A DNA stretch of 64,000 bases from Petroclostridium sp. X23 (GTDB taxonomy: Bacteria > Bacillota > Clostridia > SK-Y3): positions 4,467,051 to 4,531,050 of the forward strand of contig NZ_CP124862.1 of assembly GCF_030013905.1 (NCBI RefSeq), in the 5' to 3' direction. Within the stretch, counting starts at the first letter, position 1, and each line of letters starts with the position of its first letter. The position numbers were made by a program, and so were the translations under genes. Below are positions 46,341 to 53,847 of this stretch, one piece after another. The notes under the pieces were generated by a model. It was not told where the DNA came from. It did not search any database and worked only from the letters and a program-made list of their open reading frames with translations.

Positions 46341-47141
46341 ATGAGAGAAACATATGATAAAAAAAATCCTAAGATGTTAAATTCAGCAGTATGCTTTATT
46401 GATATTTTAGGGTTCTCGAGCATGATCGAAGAATCATGCAAAAACTGTAATGGGAACCAATTGCTTAATAAGTTATATCATAGTATTAAAGATAATATAG
46501 AATTTATAAAGTCATCAACTCAGCACTCTGGAGCAATGAATATTTTTTCTGATAATATAGTTATTGGAAAACCGGTTTATGATGATGGAGAAAGTGAACT
46601 AGGTCAAATTTTTTTAGGATTTGCAGCATATCAACTTTCTTTAACGCTTGAAGGGTTTTTTGTAAGAGGTGGCGTAAGTATTGGAGATTATTACGCTAAT
46701 GAATACTTAGCATATGGACCAGCTTTATTAGAAGCACACAACATTGAATGTTGTTCTGCTAAAACACCAAGAATTGTTCTAAGTCAGGATGCAAAAAATT
46801 TAGTAAAATATCATTTGACATATTACTCGAATCCTAAGCATGCACCACAAGTTAGAGATGTTTTTATAGATACTGACGGAGAGTGGTTTATTAACTATTT
46901 AGAGGCGGCAATTGTATCTAGAGATGAAGAAGGTTATTCTTGTGCATATGATGTTATGATAAGGCACAGAGATATTGTTATGAGTAAGATTAATCTTTTT
47001 AATAATGATACGAAAGTATTGAAGAAGTATGAATGGGTAGCACAATATCATAACTACTTCTGCAAATTGAATTTTGCCAAAAGTATAGAATTACAAATAA
47101 AAGGTGTAAGTAATTGTGGAGGATTCAAATTCATTGCTTAA
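46341..47141 (+). CDS. Divergent class III nucleotide-cyclase-like protein
   Basis: A 266-residue protein. CFIDILGFSSMIEE (Asp21) matches the first metal-binding motif of class III cyclases (F-x-D-I-x-G-F), and FSDNIVIG (Asp71) stands where the second metal Asp lies. FVRGGVSIGDYYANE (109-121) matches the R-x-G-I-x-x-G strand and AYGPALLEAHNIE the following helix. The substrate-selecting residues are not clear. Similar proteins are usually annotated hypothetical. Cyclases of this superfamily make cCMP or cUMP in Pycsar defence, but no Pycsar effector is next to it; the neighbour is a Shedu-like nuclease. GAGAGGTGAACATATA serves ATG 46341. Confidence 0.6.
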   Translation: MRETYDKKNPKMLNSAVCFIDILGFSSMIEESCKNCNGNQLLNKLYHSIKDNIEFIKSSTQHSGAMNIFSDNIVIGKPVYDDGESELGQIFLGFAAYQLSLTLEGFFVRGGVSIGDYYANEYLAYGPALLEAHNIECCSAKTPRIVLSQDAKNLVKYHLTYYSNPKHAPQVRDVFIDTDGEWFINYLEAAIVSRDEEGYSCAYDVMIRHRDIVMSKINLFNNDTKVLKKYEWVAQYHNYFCKLNFAKSIELQIKGVSNCGGFKFIA

Positions 47142-47268
47142 CTCTGTAAACAAAGCATTCCTTAAAATGAAAAGTGGAAAATGAAAATTCCAATTGGATT
47201 AATAATGGACATATAAATAAAAAATGATTGTAATTAAGTAAGTTGAAAGTATTATAGGATGTGATAAA

Positions 47269-48048
47269 ATGAACTTATACGAAAGAGATTACTCTAAAAT
47301 TATTTCAGAAAAGGAACGGGAATTACAAGATGCCTTTGAAAGATATGACAATATTAAAGGATTAAAGAATACAGGAGATGATCCAAGACATAGTCACTCT
47401 GAATTTGAGTGCAGAAAATTTTTATGGTGTCATAATTCATTATTTCCAAATAATTATTTATACTACTTCGAGCCATCTACGATGGATTTAGAAACTGAGT
47501 CTAAATGTTTTAAAGATGTTATATATAAAGCTCAAAACGAAAATGAAATTCAGTCATACATAAAAACCAGTAAGAAATGGTTTATTCCTGCTTCAATTTA
47601 TAAAGAATACAATTTTGGGCATCATGAAGCTTACTTGTTCCCAGAGCTTTCATTGGGTAGTGAATATGCTGTTGATTATGCTTTGCTAGGAAGGAGTTCG
47701 GATGGATATAGTGTAGTATTGGTTGAATTTGAAAAAGCAAATGTGCCTTTTATGCTGACATCATCAAACACTGAGCATGAAAGTGTTCGCAAAGGCATTA
47801 CACAAATAAGAGATTGGAAACGTTGGCTGGATGACAATAGAGAATATTTTCTGAAAAGTAGTGGATTTAGAGATAAAGGAATTGATGTTCCAACTTCAAG
47901 AATTTTCTATTGTTTAGTAGTGAGTAGAAGGGATCTAATGGATAGAAAGTCTGCTGATTTAAGAAGTCAAATTTGCTATGAAATGAATAATACAAAAATA
48001 ATATCTTACGATAGGCTGGTAGATAATATAATTGAGGATATTTCATAA
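47269..48048 (+). CDS. Shedu-like (DUF4263) nuclease-fold protein
   Basis: A 259-residue protein. Residues 115-255 follow the DUF4263/SduA pattern, a PD-(D/E)xK nuclease fold: SEYAVDYALLG (Asp136), VVLVEFEKAN (Glu153 and Glu155), then GITQIRDWKRWLDDN (Gln179), the RIFYCLVVSRRDLM strand and IISYDRLVDNI. Shedu proteins protect against phages, and SduA cleaves DNA. The N-terminal 110 residues are not assigned. The last four residues (EDIS) and the stop come from the IS inserted at 48034; the pre-insertion end would read DNIIKLDSRY. GGATGTGATAAA precedes the ATG. The cyclase-like gene ends 127 bp upstream. Confidence 0.72.
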   Translation: MNLYERDYSKIISEKERELQDAFERYDNIKGLKNTGDDPRHSHSEFECRKFLWCHNSLFPNNYLYYFEPSTMDLETESKCFKDVIYKAQNENEIQSYIKTSKKWFIPASIYKEYNFGHHEAYLFPELSLGSEYAVDYALLGRSSDGYSVVLVEFEKANVPFMLTSSNTEHESVRKGITQIRDWKRWLDDNREYFLKSSGFRDKGIDVPTSRIFYCLVVSRRDLMDRKSADLRSQICYEMNNTKIISYDRLVDNIIEDIS

Positions 48049-49537
48049 TTCAAAAATCAAGAATGTGGATAATTCCTACTGATATTTTTGAAATTGTGCA
48101 AAAAAAGGTTAGACTATCCTTACAATAGATAGTTATCCACAACTATATAGTTTTGAAATTAAGAAATATCATCTCCTGTTCCTTGATAATTAAAATACTA
48201 AGCTGCAATATTTTTTGATTGTTCTGCTTTTGTAATTCTTGTAGCAATAATTGCAATGCAGGCTAAATCCATGAATACTTTTGCTTTTTTTAGCCCTGCT
48301 ACACGCAGATTGTTTAAAGCATAGTTTTCTTTTCCATCACCAAAAAAGCGTTCAACGGATGTTCTTTCATCATATAGATTGTCCCATGCTTCTGTTCCTC
48401 GTAATGGATAAGATATAAACCGTGGATTATCCTTAATTTTAACTTTGCCAATGTATCCTGATTTTGTACTCGTACACCAACTTGAACCCATAGGACAATT
48501 GGCTTTTCCGCAAGCGTGGGGACATAATAACCGAATGGTTCCATTATCATTTCCACCATTCACATACGGATAATTCATGGTGCAAACAAGTTGACCTTCC
48601 CAGTTAATGCCTTCAGGTGGAGTTTTCGTATTTCTCCAGTTAATTGGCATAATAGCTTGAGCACCAAATGATACAGCATGTTGATAGATAGATGGTATAT
48701 CATAGCCTGTATCCATAATGTAGTAAGATGGTTTGAATAAGTCTTCATAATCTGCCTTAAGCTTATTCATTAGTGGTATTGCCATTACCATATCTGCAAC
48801 ATTTGCAGGGGTTATGATGTACCCTAATGGGATTCCGCTTGTTGTATCTACTACAGCATGCATCTTCCAACCAAACCATTTTATCATATTGCCATTGGTA
48901 TCTTGCTTGGCACCCCAGTGAGGAAACTCTGGATTGTTTTCTGGTATTTTTGATTTTGGTACAGCATGCTCAAAGGCATCAATTTTCGATGCATCTATTG
49001 AGACATGGGAACCATTAATAAGTCCCAAGGTTTTGGCTCTACGAACCATTCTCTGAAAAGTTTTTTCAAGTACATCGGTTTTAGAGAGCTTTTCTATAAA
49101 CCTAGAGAAAGTTGAAGCACTAGGCGTTTTGCCAATAGTATCAAACCCGCAGGTTACTCTTAAAACGGGGTCTGTTTTCAACCTTTTAACTAATGCTTTA
49201 ATAGTAGGTATTTGATCTATTTGCATTGCAAGTAAAGCATTGAGCAAGCTGGTATACGCAAATCCTTTAGGACCACGTTTGCTGACATCAATTTTAAAAG
49301 TTTCAAGCATAATTGAATAATCAATAAATGTTAAAACAGCTTGTAATTTTGTTAATGGTTGAATTTCTATAATTTGCTCTAAAGTAAATAATGTTGTTTG
49401 CCGATTCATAATTCGTACAACGTTTACTCCTTTCTGTGGATTGTTTGGACGAATTATTTATCGGATTGGGGTAAACTATTTTTTATGCTTTTTTCTAACC
49501 TTGTGTTTTCAAGGATTAGAAATTATGAAATTAACTC
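48034..49537 (-). mobile_element. Insertion sequence, copy 2 (identical to 2964-4467)
   Basis: A 1,504-bp element, apparently base-for-base identical to copy 1. AATT at 48030-48033 and 49538-49541 is the 4-bp target duplication. It landed in the last codons of the Shedu-like gene. Identical copies in host and prophage show a recent jump between them. Confidence 0.93.
48198..49409 (-). CDS. DDE transposase, copy 2
   Basis: The 403-residue protein is identical to that at 3128-4339. It carries the same catalytic DDE pattern (SIDASKIDAFE, YIMDTGYD, TSVERFFGDGK) and is intact. It reads toward the Shedu-like gene and could make antisense transcripts over it. Confidence 0.88.
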   Translation of the reverse strand: MNRQTTLFTLEQIIEIQPLTKLQAVLTFIDYSIMLETFKIDVSKRGPKGFAYTSLLNALLAMQIDQIPTIKALVKRLKTDPVLRVTCGFDTIGKTPSASTFSRFIEKLSKTDVLEKTFQRMVRRAKTLGLINGSHVSIDASKIDAFEHAVPKSKIPENNPEFPHWGAKQDTNGNMIKWFGWKMHAVVDTTSGIPLGYIITPANVADMVMAIPLMNKLKADYEDLFKPSYYIMDTGYDIPSIYQHAVSFGAQAIMPINWRNTKTPPEGINWEGQLVCTMNYPYVNGGNDNGTIRLLCPHACGKANCPMGSSWCTSTKSGYIGKVKIKDNPRFISYPLRGTEAWDNLYDERTSVERFFGDGKENYALNNLRVAGLKKAKVFMDLACIAIIATRITKAEQSKNIAA

Positions 49538-49701
49538 AATTAAGTTAGATAGTAGATATTAATATTTATCGATAAGAATTTTGACTAATTATCAACTTCC
49601 TATTGTCTATATCATACGAAGCACTTAAGCACATATCAATGGAAACATAGAAAGTACTAATTAGATACGTTATAAAATAGCATTGAAAAACAAAGCAAAA
49701 T

Positions 49702-49840
49702 TTACTTGTTTTGTTTTTTTAACGTCCCGTCCGGATTATACTTCTGCTTTATAAATTCTATATACTCCTTGATCTGCTTAATGACTTCTTCCGGCAGGCC
49801 GGACTTATCCAGGTTGTGGTAAGCTTTGGTTTCGATTTTT
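49702..49840 (-). pseudogene. Remnant of a repressor 3' end
   Basis: The leftward frame here reads KIETKAYHNLDKSGLPEE, then IKQI and NPDGTLKK, ending in a stop, and matches the C-terminal 42 residues of the repressor at 51434-51781 with about 85 percent identity. There is no HTH part and no start. It marks an ancient duplication or recombination between two repressor genes; the three genes at 49870-51269 lie between the copies. The 160 bp between the IS and this remnant hold nothing I recognise. Confidence 0.8.
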
Positions 49841-49869
49841 GGTTGTTAGGCTTAAAAAAAGGCCCTATC

Positions 49870-50172
49870 TTACTTCGCCCGTTTCAGCACTGCAATGTCA
49901 GCAATATTCTTTCCTGTAGCTTCTTCCACAAAGGTTACATCGGCTCTCAAAGATTTAATTTCTCCGGATACATTAGCAACCTGGTGAGTGAGGTTGTCAA
50001 TATCCGCCTTATGGGTTTCACTGGAGTGAACGAGAGAACGTAGCATTTGGGTATTTTCCTCTAACTGAGGCTCCATTTGGCCAAGACGTTGGTTGATAGT
50101 TTTAATCTCATTTTTTATAGGGGTTAATTCTTCCTGGAGTAGTTCTTTGATAGATTGTAATATATTTTCCAT
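49870..50172 (-). CDS. Small coiled-coil protein
   Basis: A 100-residue, wholly helical protein with heptad-like repeats (LLQEELTPIKNEIKTINQRL to VANVSGEIKSLRADVTFVEE). No catalytic motif. Such proteins are common beside phage repressors in Clostridia; role unknown. AAAGGAGCGATAAAC ahead of the ATG lies inside the end of the upstream 41-residue gene, so the two are coupled. Confidence 0.65.
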   Translation of the reverse strand: MENILQSIKELLQEELTPIKNEIKTINQRLGQMEPQLEENTQMLRSLVHSSETHKADIDNLTHQVANVSGEIKSLRADVTFVEEATGKNIADIAVLKRAK

Positions 50173-50174
50173 GT

Positions 50175-50300
50175 TTATCGCTCCTTTAACCGATCCTTGA
50201 TTTCTTTTATGTTAGTGGCTATATCATCAAGCTTTTCAGTAATACCATCAATAGCGGATACTTTTTCCAATATCTGCTCTAATAGTTCTTTGTTGTTCAT
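50175..50300 (-). CDS. 41-residue coiled-coil peptide
   Basis: A short leftward frame, MNNKELLEQILEKVSAIDGI followed by TEKLDDIATNIKEIKDRLKE and R. It is wholly helical with leucine/isoleucine heptads, as is its neighbour, and the neighbour's ribosome site is in its last codons. No good ribosome site of its own is visible (only CAAGAACC further up), which lowers confidence. It may be partner or regulator of the 100-residue protein. Confidence 0.45.
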   Translation of the reverse strand: MNNKELLEQILEKVSAIDGITEKLDDIATNIKEIKDRLKER

Positions 50301-50372
50301 AATAACATGGTTCTTGAGCATGATTTTTAAAAATTCTTACTCTGTCTTTTTTCATTTATTATCACAAATCAT

Positions 50373-51269
50373 TCATTTAATTTCTGAGTATATTAATTTC
50401 CAAGTCTGTTCATTGCTATAGTGATGATGAGCAAGTTTTACTTTGGAAATAAGTTGTAAATATTTAGTTTTAAGTTCTTGGTCTGAAAGAGATAATTTTT
50501 CTTGAATTCTAATAATACTATTTATTATTCCCGGAGCTAAACATACTAAATCTTTTGAGTCTATATGATTGCTATTTGAGAGACCACTTAAGTCTCTATA
50601 GCATATTTCAAATAATGAATTTAACTGCAATTCATATTCCTCTAAATCTCCATAAACTAACGATATAGCATATATAACATTTCTATAAAGTCCCCAATCT
50701 TTATTTTTATAATGCTTTCCAAGGTCTTCTCTAAGAATATGTAAAGCTACATCGTATTCGGTATAATGAGGATTGAGTTTTTTTACTTTATCGGCTGCGT
50801 CGACCGTAATGGCAAAATAGCTCTTCTTACTATGTATATAAAGTATATGCTTGTTATGGCTTAAAAGCTCAACAGCTTTTTCTGTAAGCTGAAAAAAAGA
50901 TTGATTAAACAGCTTTTTACATTCTTCCTCGGAATAATTATCTAATATTCGTTTGATTAACTCTGCTTTTTTTCCAGTAGTTTTTAAAGAGCGATTTATA
51001 AGCATCTTTTTTAATTCGTCAATTTTTAGTTTTGAAATATTAAACTTATAATCTGATTCTTTAATATATCCATTATTGATAAGCTTGTCAATCACTTTTT
51101 TATAATTAAGATTATATTCATACGTCCAATAACCTGCTATATTTGGATTTTGGGTGTTACGTCCATTGATATAATTAAGAAATAGAACTTCAACTGGAGA
51201 TAATGAAGAAGTATTTGGTTGTAGGTTATTATTAAAGTCAACTTTCTTAATAAAACTAAATAATCCCAT
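50373..51269 (-). CDS. SAP-domain protein
   Basis: A 298-residue protein. Residues about 78-113 match a SAP DNA-binding motif (ISKLKIDELKKMLINRSL, then KTTGKKAELIKRILDNY). The N-terminus is a short basic segment; the C-terminal 180 residues are helical without a recognised domain (VALHILREDLGKHYKNKDWG). SAP proteins of this kind recur in phage lysogeny regions of Firmicutes; the target is unknown. AAAGGTGATGTT precedes the ATG. It lies in the repressor transcript direction. Confidence 0.7.
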   Translation of the reverse strand: MGLFSFIKKVDFNNNLQPNTSSLSPVEVLFLNYINGRNTQNPNIAGYWTYEYNLNYKKVIDKLINNGYIKESDYKFNISKLKIDELKKMLINRSLKTTGKKAELIKRILDNYSEEECKKLFNQSFFQLTEKAVELLSHNKHILYIHSKKSYFAITVDAADKVKKLNPHYTEYDVALHILREDLGKHYKNKDWGLYRNVIYAISLVYGDLEEYELQLNSLFEICYRDLSGLSNSNHIDSKDLVCLAPGIINSIIRIQEKLSLSDQELKTKYLQLISKVKLAHHHYSNEQTWKLIYSEIK

Positions 51270-51433
51270 AACATCACCTTTTATTTTTCTATACTTAAGT
51301 ATATTATATATAACGAACTGGTAGATACAAAATCAAAAACTTTCGTGAACAAGAGAAGGAAAAGTGAAGAACTTATATTGATTTCTTTGTATATGGTTCT
51401 CATCCTTCAGAGGATGTATAGTGTGCTTTAATT

Positions 51434-51781
51434 TTAACCTTTTTTCTTTAACGTCCCATCCGGATTGTACTTCTGTTTCACGAACTCGATATAATCTTCA
51501 ATTTGCTTAATCGCTTCTTCCGGCAGGCCGGACTTGTCCAGGTTGTGGTAAGCTTTGGTTTCGATTTTGTAGTGATTGCGAATATCGGTTCTACCAATGA
51601 GGTAGTCTACAGACACATCAAAGAATTCTGCAATTGATTGTAATGTAGAATAATCAGGTTCTTTTCTTTCGGTTTCATATCCAGCAATAGTAGACCGAGT
51701 ACTATTAATTTTCTCAGCAAATTCTGATTGTGTTAAGTTTAGTTCTAACCGTAATTCTTTTAATCTTTTTGCAAAATTCAT
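51434..51781 (-). CDS. Phage repressor, XRE family
   Basis: A 115-residue protein with an N-terminal helix-turn-helix (MNFAKRLKELRLELNLTQSE, STRSTIAGYETERKEPDYST) and a short C-terminal tail for oligomerisation. It is likely the lysogenic repressor that binds the 19-bp operators between 51813 and 51936 and keeps the rightward promoter off. GAGGTGTTCATT serves ATG 51781; the frame extends three codons further. There is no self-cleaving peptidase domain, so induction may involve the ImmA-like protein. A broken copy of its 3' end is at 49702. Confidence 0.9.
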   Translation of the reverse strand: MNFAKRLKELRLELNLTQSEFAEKINSTRSTIAGYETERKEPDYSTLQSIAEFFDVSVDYLIGRTDIRNHYKIETKAYHNLDKSGLPEEAIKQIEDYIEFVKQKYNPDGTLKKKG

Positions 51782-51812
51782 AATGAACACCTCATATCAA
51801 TTCTACTGTAAA

Positions 51813-51936
51813 ATGTCCCTAAAATAAACATTAATAATAAAAATGTCCCAAAAAGAAAAATAAATTCAAAAAAATGCTTGACAATGTTTCTAATTGGGAC
51901 TATAATTACACCATAAAATGTTTCTATATGGGACAT
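51813..51936. promoter_or_regulatory. Operator region with four 19-bp sites
   Basis: Sites O1 51813-51831 and O2 51843-51861 lie on the minus strand; O3 51884-51902 and O4 51918-51936 on the plus strand. Site O4 reads ATGTTTCTATATGGGACAT; the others keep ATnTTTnT, then GGGACAT or close. Each is an asymmetric half-palindrome, as for XRE repressors. O3 fills the spacer of the rightward promoter and O4 covers its start region; O1 and O2 are placed to control the repressor gene itself. A fifth site is at 52143-52161. Confidence 0.85.
51878..51906 (+). promoter_or_regulatory. Rightward early promoter (perfect sigma-A consensus)
   Basis: TTGACA at 51878-51883, exactly 17 bp, TATAAT at 51901-51906. 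Operator O3 occupies the spacer. Without repressor this should be a very strong promoter for the early operon. Confidence 0.93.
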
Positions 51937-51952
51937 GATGGAGGTGAATTTT

Positions 51953-52183
51953 TTGAGAGTAAATTTAAAGAAGCGAAGAGAAGAAATAGGATTTACCCAG
52001 GACCAAATTGCTAAAAAAGCCGAAATAGCAAGGACAACATATACTAATATTGAGCTTGGAATAAAGAATCCATCGTTTGACGTTGCAGTTAGGCTTAAAC
52101 AAATACTAGAAACAAAAGATGATAATATTTTTTTAAACATTAAAGTCCCAAATAGAAACAAAGATATTAGAACGGCATCATGA
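51953..52183 (+). CDS. Cro-like XRE regulator
   Basis: A 76-residue HTH protein (RVNLKKRREEIGFTQDQIAK, ARTTYTNIELGIKNPSFDVA). It is the first gene of the rightward operon, so it is the probable Cro counterpart of the repressor. Start TTG 51953 is chosen because GGAGGTGAATT directly precedes it; ATGs at 51935 and 51938 lie ahead of that site, in operator O4. It overlaps the next XRE gene by 4 bp. Confidence 0.82.
   Translation: MRVNLKKRREEIGFTQDQIAKKAEIARTTYTNIELGIKNPSFDVAVRLKQILETKDDNIFLNIKVPNRNKDIRTAS
52143..52161 (-). promoter_or_regulatory. Fifth operator copy, inside the cro-like gene
   Basis: TTGTTTCTATTTGGGACTT on the minus strand matches the consensus of the four upstream sites. It is at the end of the cro-like gene, 20 bp before the next XRE start, and could serve as a roadblock or as a site for DNA looping. 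Confidence 0.6.
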
Positions 52184-52446
52184 AAGAAAGTGCGGTGATT
52201 CAAATCGACAGTATAGCACCAATCAAAAACAACATCAAAAAGCATCGAGAACTCAAAGACGTCAACCAAGAAGACCTTGCCCGGGAGTTAGGCATATCAA
52301 GAAGCTATCTATCCAAGTTAGAAAACCAAAAGTATCCTGCAGGGCCGGACTTAATGGTGAAGATATGCTTGTACTTCGGGGTGGGGTTGGGGGAGATGTT
52401 CTATATTGAAGTAGAGGAAGGAGGACAAGCAGTTAAAGCTATATAA
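52180..52446 (+). CDS. XRE-family regulator
   Basis: An 88-residue HTH protein (NNIKKHRELKDVNQEDLARE, GISRSYLSKLENQKYPAGPD, YFGVGLGEMFYIEV). Closely follows the Cro-like gene with ATGA overlap. Such second regulators often control early/late timing or the antirepressor. Two XRE genes side by side in the same operon plus the repressor gives three regulators around the operators. Confidence 0.85.
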   Translation: MKESAVIQIDSIAPIKNNIKKHRELKDVNQEDLARELGISRSYLSKLENQKYPAGPDLMVKICLYFGVGLGEMFYIEVEEGGQAVKAI

Positions 52447-52480
52447 AAACATTATTTAAAAAGGGGGGGGATGGAGTGTC

Positions 52481-52546
52481 ATGGCAGGCCAAGTCACAGA
52501 CAAAAAAGATCAATACCAGATCCAAACTATCGAGAGAGGGAGGTGA
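52481..52546 (+). CDS. Possible 21-residue coupled peptide
   Basis: The frame MAGQVTDKKDQYQIQTIERG ends at a TGA located in the ribosome site (AGGGAGGTGA) of the next gene; GGGGGGG stands 10 bp ahead of its ATG. It may be a coupling peptide or chance. Confidence 0.3.
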   Translation: MAGQVTDKKDQYQIQTIERGR

Positions 52547-52551
52547 GATAT

Positions 52552-52794
52552 ATGGAAGATTTGAGTAAGTACACTGCAAGGCTAAAATATGTAGATGGAA
52601 TTAGTTTAAAAGATAAGGAGTGCATTAACGTGGAAAAAATTATGTTCGAAAAAAAAATCATTGAAGATCAGATTATTGACCATAGTGGTAACGTCCTCAA
52701 GGAAGGAACGCCGATAAATGCGGAGCTTCTTCAACGATATGAAGATACCATTGCAAAGTTGGTTGAGAGAGTTGATAACTTGATATGCAGATAA
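52552..52794 (+). CDS. Unrecognised small early phage protein
   Basis: An 80-residue acidic protein (MEDLSKYTARLKYVDGISLK, KDKECINVEKIMFEKKIIED) ending with a helical tail (LVERVDNLICR). No family recognised. GGGAGGTGAGATAT serves ATG 52552; the frame continues upstream without a ribosome site. Confidence 0.65.
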   Translation: MEDLSKYTARLKYVDGISLKDKECINVEKIMFEKKIIEDQIIDHSGNVLKEGTPINAELLQRYEDTIAKLVERVDNLICR

Positions 52795-52829
52795 AAAACA
52801 TTAAGGATGAGGGGAGTCACCCAAAGTTA

Positions 52830-52985
52830 TTAACTAGATGTTTCGGACTTTCGGCAGTCCGGACAAATGGTATCGACTACAGAAACAGCGAAAGAGTTTT
52901 CAGAGGAAACTTGGGTTCCACATTGAGTCTGAGGAACTGGCTCAGATTCAAATTCTTTGTTGCAAACTTTACAGGTTATTATCAT
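52830..52985 (-). CDS. 51-residue zinc-ribbon protein on the opposite strand
   Basis: The frame runs leftward behind GGAGGTATTGTC, a strong ribosome site, and encodes MIITCKVCNKEFESEPV, a middle with TQVSSENSFAVSVVDT, and ICPDCRKSETSS. Two CxxC knuckles 36 residues apart suggest a zinc ribbon. It stands against all its neighbours in the early operon, which is unusual. A rightward frame covering the same bases (52785-53036) has no ribosome site and no protein-like composition, so I take the leftward one as real. Confidence 0.6.
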   Translation of the reverse strand: MIITCKVCNKEFESEPVPQTQCGTQVSSENSFAVSVVDTICPDCRKSETSS

Positions 52986-53138
52986 GACAATACCTCCTTA
53001 TTCATCAGGAGTGACATCCCCTCATACAAATTTTAACACAATCGGCTGAAAAATCGATAAATTAATTTCTTCATAAGATCTATTTTTATATCTAGCGGAG
53101 ATGGACAAGAGAGAAACCATCGTAGGGAGGTGAATCGG

Positions 53139-53264
53139 ATGGAACTTAAAGTAAAATTAAGGCTTAGAACTGGAGAAGATATGGAGGAGCTTATCAAAAT
53201 GATTGAAAAGATTGAAAAAGAGCACAGCTGCAACTGTACCCTTTTAGAGATTGAAATAGGTTAG
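53139..53264 (+). CDS. 41-residue phage protein
   Basis: AGGGAGGTGAATCGG is followed by a frame encoding MELKVKLRLRTGEDMEELIK, MIEKIEKEHSCNCTLLEIEI and G. It looks like a beta-alpha-beta mini-domain with a CNC. The opposite strand has a longer but protein-unlike frame. Unknown function. Confidence 0.6.
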   Translation: MELKVKLRLRTGEDMEELIKMIEKIEKEHSCNCTLLEIEIG

Positions 53265-53306
53265 TTATGCTGCTTAAATTCAACATGTTCTATGGGGGTG
53301 AATCGG

Positions 53307-53564
53307 ATGCAACAAACATTAGAGAAAAAAGTAATAGGACAAAAGGATTCTTTAATATCTTCTATTAGAGGTGGTCTTATGGAAGAAAAATACGATGCAA
53401 CTTACAAGTTTGGCAATACAACGGTTAATGTTGTTGCACCGCCGCCAATGACTGAAGAAGAACTTCAAAAACGCATAAAAGATTTAGAAGATACCATTAA
53501 CATGATATTAAATAAGCAAGAGAGCACACGTGGATTGTGTATAAGGATTTGGAAAGAGCATTAA
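53307..53564 (+). CDS. Small early phage protein
   Basis: An 85-residue protein when started at ATG 53307, behind GGGGGTGAATCGG. The part from MEEKYDATYKFGNTTVNVVA on is typical of small proteins repeated in clostridial phages; an inner ATG at 53379 also has its own site (AGAGGTGGTCTT), so two forms could be made. The C-terminus is a helix (EELQKRIKDLEDTINMIL). Function unknown. Confidence 0.6.
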   Translation: MQQTLEKKVIGQKDSLISSIRGGLMEEKYDATYKFGNTTVNVVAPPPMTEEELQKRIKDLEDTINMILNKQESTRGLCIRIWKEH

Positions 53565-53589
53565 AAGACCACTTAAAGGAGGTGAGGTC

Positions 53590-53757
53590 ATGGGAACAGC
53601 GAGCCTGTTATATCAAAAGCTGCAGGAAAGGAATTTATCCATCGGAAAAGTGTACATTGTCGAAAATGAAAACTCTTACAACGTCCATTTGCAGAGAGCT
53701 GGAGGCAAGAAAGGAGCATTCCTGTTTAGTGTTAAAAAGATTCCGAATGCCGGGTAG
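53590..53757 (+). CDS. 55-residue phage protein
   Basis: AAAGGAGGTGAGGTC precedes the ATG. The product begins MGTASLLYQKLQERNLSIGK and continues VYIVENENSYNVHLQRAGGK to SVKKIPNAG, a compact alpha-beta composition. A longer frame (53537-54040) covers the same bases in another register, but lacks a suitable ribosome site here; only its last part is real. Function unknown. Confidence 0.6.
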   Translation: MGTASLLYQKLQERNLSIGKVYIVENENSYNVHLQRAGGKKGAFLFSVKKIPNAG

Positions 53758-53847
53758 GTGCGGGAAAATCCAGGGATGGGCAGGTATCGGCCTTACAACT
53801 ATATCGAAAGGGGTGTGGAATTTGAATATAGGAGCAGTGATTCATAG
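53758..53847 (+). CDS. Possible 29-residue peptide
   Basis: GTG 53758 follows the previous stop directly (TAGGTG). The product (MRENPGMGRYRPYNYIERGV and VEFEYRSSDS tail) is aromatic and charged. It overlaps the next gene's start. No ribosome site of its own; reinitiation is needed. Confidence 0.3.
   Translation: MRENPGMGRYRPYNYIERGVEFEYRSSDS

Noticed and set aside
52785..53036. Rightward 83-residue frame
   Set aside because: No ribosome site and a composition unlike protein; the minus strand carries a better-supported zinc-ribbon gene.
53537..53821. First half of the 167-residue rightward frame
   Set aside because: It is the wrong register of the 55-residue gene with AAAGGAGGTGAGGTC; only the part from TTG 53822 appears real.
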